Origin: Promethearchaeota archaeon
GTDB lineage: Archaea > Asgardarchaeota > Lokiarchaeia > Sigyniarchaeales > Promethearchaeaceae
Direction of reading: 5' to 3'
Assembly: GCA_014729055.1 (NCBI GenBank)
Contig: WJKO01000714.1
Span: 1-9,928 of the forward strand
DNA length: 9,928 nt
Below, one piece after another: positions 7,755-9,928 of the stretch (its first letter is position 1; each line of letters starts with the position of its first letter). The notes beneath the pieces were generated by a model. The model was not told the origin of the DNA. It saw nothing but the letters and a program-made list of their open reading frames with translations, and ran no database searches. The translations under genes were made by a program, and so were the position numbers.

Positions 7755-7767
7755 GTATTTTATAAAT
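7755..7767 (-). promoter_or_regulatory. Possible TATA-like element between RT and membrane-protein gene
   Basis: The minus strand reads ATTTATAAAATAC, centred near 7761, about 36 bp before the ATG at 7725. Spacing would suit an archaeal promoter with a short leader, giving the membrane-protein gene some independence from the RT transcript. Weak evidence in AT-rich DNA. Confidence 0.25.
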
Positions 7768-7781
7768 TAAATGTTTGAGAA

Positions 7782-9245
7782 TTAATCTTTGGTTAAAACG
7801 GCGAATTGGGCTCTATATCTCGCAGCTTTCTCTGGATCAACCATATTCAAGAAGGATATTTTTCCCTGCAATTTATTTAAGATTTGTTGCCCTTCAATAC
7901 CGTCAGGTAACCCATTCTTGTTATAATTATGTAGTTCTGCGCGCAATTCACGTATCCAATCTCGATTCACACTAAGTTTGTCGTTTACAACGATTCCCGT
8001 CACTTCATGACGATGCCCTTTTCGATAAACCTTGGTTTTCTTATAGTTGGGTTTTAAATTTTCGTCCTTAATTATCTCATAGGTCGCATGAATTAAATTT
8101 CCAACCTTTATGTCATCAGCATCTGAGGAAAAAGTCAAGTCATCCGCATAGCGTGTATACGTAAAACCACGCTTAGTCCACAAACCCTTGAGACGTTTAT
8201 CAAGATGGGAAGCGTATAGGTTGCTGATCATAGGACTAGTCGGTGCACCTTGTGGTACAAAGCGAGGAGAATTACAGAAATCTGTGCATATACCTGCTAA
8301 TACCCCCGAAACGGGTCGGGAATAACCAAATCCTCTAAATACCTCAAATACATGGTCAAATTTAAGCGATGGAAAGAAATTATAGAGATCTATTTGCACC
8401 ATCGTACTTTTTCCGATATGAGGTTTTGCATTGTCTACAATGGAATTTCCTGGCTTAAAACCAGTACAACAGTCGGGTAATTCTGCTTTTTCTAAAATAT
8501 CGTGTAAAATTTTCAATTGAAGATTCTTCAAATTATATTTAGGGCTGGAAATCAGTCGTTTTCGTCCATCGGGTTTGATTAGTGTGGTTCGATTGTAAAA
8601 ACGACTTTTTTGCTCATAATAATCCTTCCTTTTCCTCTTCTTCGTGTAATTTTTCTTTATATAGTAACTTTTATTCGAAAGATCTTGGGTATATGCATAA
8701 CCTAATAAAACATTAACGCTTGTATTGAAAAAAAGCGCAATGTCAACTATATTATCAAGATGTGGGATTTCTGTACCGTCTTTAATTTTGAATTTGAATT
8801 TCCTTGCAAGATTCTTTTTATTATAAACTTGTTTATTCAACTTTGGTCCGAAATATACACGCCTTAATAATGGAAAGTCTTGACTGAACTTTTTTAATCG
8901 TTCTTCTGGGATTTCGTATGTGTATTTATTGATAATATCTAAAACTGCCCTCTTGAGTACCGTCCATTTTTTTTGCCTTTGATTCGTGCGATATTTATAA
9001 TTTATCTTTTTTATTGTATCTTTATACCATTCTTCGTATTGTGCCCCTTCCCATTTCGTAAGGCGTTCCCGAACCTTAGCTTGGATCTTTGGATCCCGAA
9101 CCCTCTTTAATTTTCGATATCTATGTCCAGGTTTAGGTTTAGGATATCTAGACCGCATTCTTTTACTAGCAGCAGCGGCACATACGAAGATTAAGAAATA
9201 AACTAGACCAACAAATACGAGTATTAAGGTTAATTCCGATGCCAT
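7782..9245 (-). CDS. Retron-type reverse transcriptase with N-terminal transmembrane anchor and extension
   Basis: This 487-residue protein has an RT domain at about 158-475 with retron hallmarks. KPDGRKRLISSP (224-235) corresponds to RT1. NAKPH (272-276) is the retron NAxxH motif and leads into IDLYNFFPSL (285-294, D286). PQGAPTSP is at 331-338. YTRYADDLTFS (363-373) holds the catalytic YADD. EVTGIVVN (414-421) contains the retron VTG element, and a basic C-terminal helical region follows. The layout closely resembles bacterial retron RTs, but those usually have about 300-400 residues. The extra N-terminal 157 residues begin with a hydrophobic helix (4-26), then a basic segment (KRMRSRYPKPKP), suggesting a membrane-tethered enzyme with its RT domain in the cytosol. 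There is no group II maturase/endonuclease part and no DGR-type SQ motif. A TATA box and AGGA Shine-Dalgarno precede the ATG. No clear msr-msd is seen nearby. The downstream partner is the 7-TM gene. Confidence 0.95.
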   Translation of the reverse strand: MASELTLILVFVGLVYFLIFVCAAAASKRMRSRYPKPKPGHRYRKLKRVRDPKIQAKVRERLTKWEGAQYEEWYKDTIKKINYKYRTNQRQKKWTVLKRAVLDIINKYTYEIPEERLKKFSQDFPLLRRVYFGPKLNKQVYNKKNLARKFKFKIKDGTEIPHLDNIVDIALFFNTSVNVLLGYAYTQDLSNKSYYIKKNYTKKRKRKDYYEQKSRFYNRTTLIKPDGRKRLISSPKYNLKNLQLKILHDILEKAELPDCCTGFKPGNSIVDNAKPHIGKSTMVQIDLYNFFPSLKFDHVFEVFRGFGYSRPVSGVLAGICTDFCNSPRFVPQGAPTSPMISNLYASHLDKRLKGLWTKRGFTYTRYADDLTFSSDADDIKVGNLIHATYEIIKDENLKPNYKKTKVYRKGHRHEVTGIVVNDKLSVNRDWIRELRAELHNYNKNGLPDGIEGQQILNKLQGKISFLNMVDPEKAARYRAQFAVLTKD

Positions 9246-9256
9246 GATAACACTTT

Positions 9257-9260
9257 CCTA
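9257..9260 (-). promoter_or_regulatory. Probable Shine-Dalgarno of the RT gene
   Basis: The minus strand reads TAGGAAAGTGTTATC and then ATG. TAGG lies 11 bases before the start, a slightly long spacing. It supports the ATG at 9245 and hence the hydrophobic N terminus as a translated part of the RT. Confidence 0.4.
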
Positions 9261-9285
9261 TTTACGAAATATGGTTGAGCTTATG

Positions 9286-9294
9286 TTTATATAA
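9286..9294 (-). promoter_or_regulatory. TATA box of the RT gene
   Basis: The minus strand reads TTATATAAA, centred about 45 bp before the RT start codon. With an archaeal TATA-to-start distance of about 25 bp, transcription would begin near 9265 and leave a leader of about 20 nt holding the AGGA site. This leaves no space for a retron RNA on that transcript. Confidence 0.5.
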
Positions 9295-9304
9295 TTGATA
9301 TAAA

Positions 9305-9316
9305 ATAATGCATTAT
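9305..9316. repeat. 12-bp palindrome between the divergent RT and dehydrogenase genes
   Basis: ATAATGCATTAT is a perfect palindrome, flanked on both sides by GATAT (9297-9301 and 9320-9324) as a direct repeat. It sits just upstream of the RT TATA box on the minus strand and about 125 bp before the dehydrogenase, a reasonable place for a dimeric regulator. No factor can be named. Confidence 0.4.
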
Positions 9317-9410
9317 AAAGATATTAAAATATTTAGGATTGATCAATAAATTGAAGAATTAGACTTAATTCAATGTCACTTGTAGTCTCGTTTAATTTTA
9401 AATCAAAGAA

Positions 9411-9418
9411 TTATAAAT
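9411..9418 (+). promoter_or_regulatory. TATA box of the zinc dehydrogenase gene
   Basis: TTATAAAT is centred about 26 bp before the ATG at 9441 and preceded by the purine-rich AAAGAA, resembling an archaeal BRE. The spacing predicts a leaderless or nearly leaderless mRNA, consistent with the lack of a clear Shine-Dalgarno. It is one of the better archaeal signals in the window. Confidence 0.55.
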
Positions 9419-9440
9419 CATAAAAAAAAGGCAAAGAAAA

Positions 9441-9928
9441 ATGCGAAGAGTTAAGTTAACAGAACCTAATAAAGCCATTATAGAAGAAGTGCCCTATCCA
9501 AAGTGTGGTCCGAATGATGTGGTCATGAAGATCGCATATTGTGGTATCTGTGGTAGTGATTTACATGCATCCATTGGTGAACATCCGTTCGTCCCACTTC
9601 CCGCAACACCAGGTCATGAATTTAGTGGATGGATTGAAGACGTGGGAGCAAATGTTTCTGAGTTTAAAAAAGGGGATAGAGTCACTTCCGAACCGAATCT
9701 TGTATGTGGTAAATGCTATAATTGTTCTATCGGACGTTATAATATTTGTGAAAATCTAAGAGTAATGGGATGTCAAGGCGATGGTGCAATGGCAGATTTC
9801 TTTTTACTACCTGCAAATAAAACAGTTCCAATTCCAGATAATTTAAACATGAAACATGCAGCCCTCGTGGAACCAGTAGCAGTAGGCTGTCATGCAAGTC
9901 ATCGAGCTGGTGATTTATTAATGAAAAA
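9441..9928 (+). CDS. Zinc-dependent medium-chain alcohol/polyol dehydrogenase, 3' end beyond the window
   Basis: Translation from ATG at 9441 stays open to the right edge, giving 162 residues of the N-terminal GroES-like catalytic domain (Pfam ADH_N type). CGICGSDLH (34-42) carries the catalytic-zinc cysteine C37, and GHE (58-60) supplies H59 and E60. C89, C92, C95 and C103 form the structural-zinc lobe, and LVEPVAVGCHA near 143-153 holds the conserved glutamate. Such enzymes oxidise secondary alcohols, polyols or threonine with NAD(P). The pattern is nearest to sorbitol / threonine / butanediol dehydrogenases, but the nucleotide-binding Rossmann domain lies outside the window, so cofactor and substrate remain open. 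It diverges from the RT gene across 195 bp and has its own TATA box. It is the only plus-strand gene and shows no sign of damage. Confidence 0.93.
   Translation, partial: MRRVKLTEPNKAIIEEVPYPKCGPNDVVMKIAYCGICGSDLHASIGEHPFVPLPATPGHEFSGWIEDVGANVSEFKKGDRVTSEPNLVCGKCYNCSIGRYNICENLRVMGCQGDGAMADFFLLPANKTVPIPDNLNMKHAALVEPVAVGCHASHRAGDLLMK

Noticed and set aside
7775..7975. A 66-residue plus-strand frame opposite the RT 3' end
   Set aside because: It is antisense to conserved RT coding sequence and has no motif.
7782..9245. RT as a group II intron maturase or a diversity-generating-retroelement RT
   Set aside because: There is no maturase X/HNH part and no intron RNA domain V nearby. The motif is QGAPTSP and not the DGR SQ type, and no template/variable repeat pair is seen. 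NAxxH and VTG point to retrons.
7782..9245. RT N terminus as a lipoprotein signal peptide
   Set aside because: C22 is preceded by IFV and not by the small residue of a lipobox, so a plain transmembrane anchor fits better.
9361..9388. AGACT...AGTCT stem as the retron msd hairpin
   Set aside because: Only five pairs around an 18-base loop, and it lies upstream of the predicted RT transcription start. Too weak to call an RNA gene.

Overview
The window is AT-rich (about one third G+C by eye) and looks archaeal. Genes are preceded by TATA-like boxes at archaeal spacing (clear before the dehydrogenase at 9441 and the reverse transcriptase at 9245). Shine-Dalgarno sequences are scarce, one gene starts with TTG, proteins are lysine-rich, and a DUF123-type GIY-YIG protein is present, a family common in archaea. 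An Asgard (Lokiarchaeia-like) origin is my guess; nothing here proves it, and an AT-rich bacterium is not excluded.

Layout: every gene but one is on the minus strand. Read in transcription order from the right, they are: (1) a retron-type reverse transcriptase with an N-terminal membrane anchor (9245-7782); (2) a protein of about seven membrane segments, 56 bp downstream (7725-6898); (3) a type I sulfatase (6777-5248); (4) a CrtI/RetSat-type FAD oxidoreductase (5175-3574), followed by a hairpin and T-tract terminator (3373-3427); (5) a small lysine-rich protein (3302-3102); (6) a small zinc-ribbon protein (3001-2696); (7) a DUF123 GIY-YIG protein (2661-2236); (8) a large membrane-anchored protein resembling GH36 alpha-galactosidase / raffinose synthase, read as an open frame from 2111 off the left edge. 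The only plus-strand gene is a zinc-dependent medium-chain dehydrogenase (9441 to beyond 9928), divergent from the reverse transcriptase.

The most interesting locus is 6898-9440. The RT carries the retron hallmarks (NAxxH, PQGAPTSP, YADD, VTG) but has about 157 extra N-terminal residues that begin with a transmembrane helix. It sits directly before a polytopic membrane protein of unknown family. The 195 bp upstream shows no convincing msr-msd structure, and a TATA box about 45 bp before the start suggests a very short leader. This is a candidate membrane-bound RT system, possibly for defence, whose RNA is either absent, very divergent or located elsewhere.

The GH36-like enzyme, sulfatase and zinc dehydrogenase could all act on sugars or sulfated glycans, but they are interrupted by unrelated genes and have separate promoter-like regions, so I do not claim a single pathway. 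Besides ordinary intergenic DNA there are several small repeats: nested inverted repeats before the GH36-like gene, an 18-bp direct repeat with a 22-bp period before the sulfatase, and a 12-bp palindrome in the divergent RT/dehydrogenase region. No tRNA, rRNA, CRISPR array, insertion sequence or origin was recognised.
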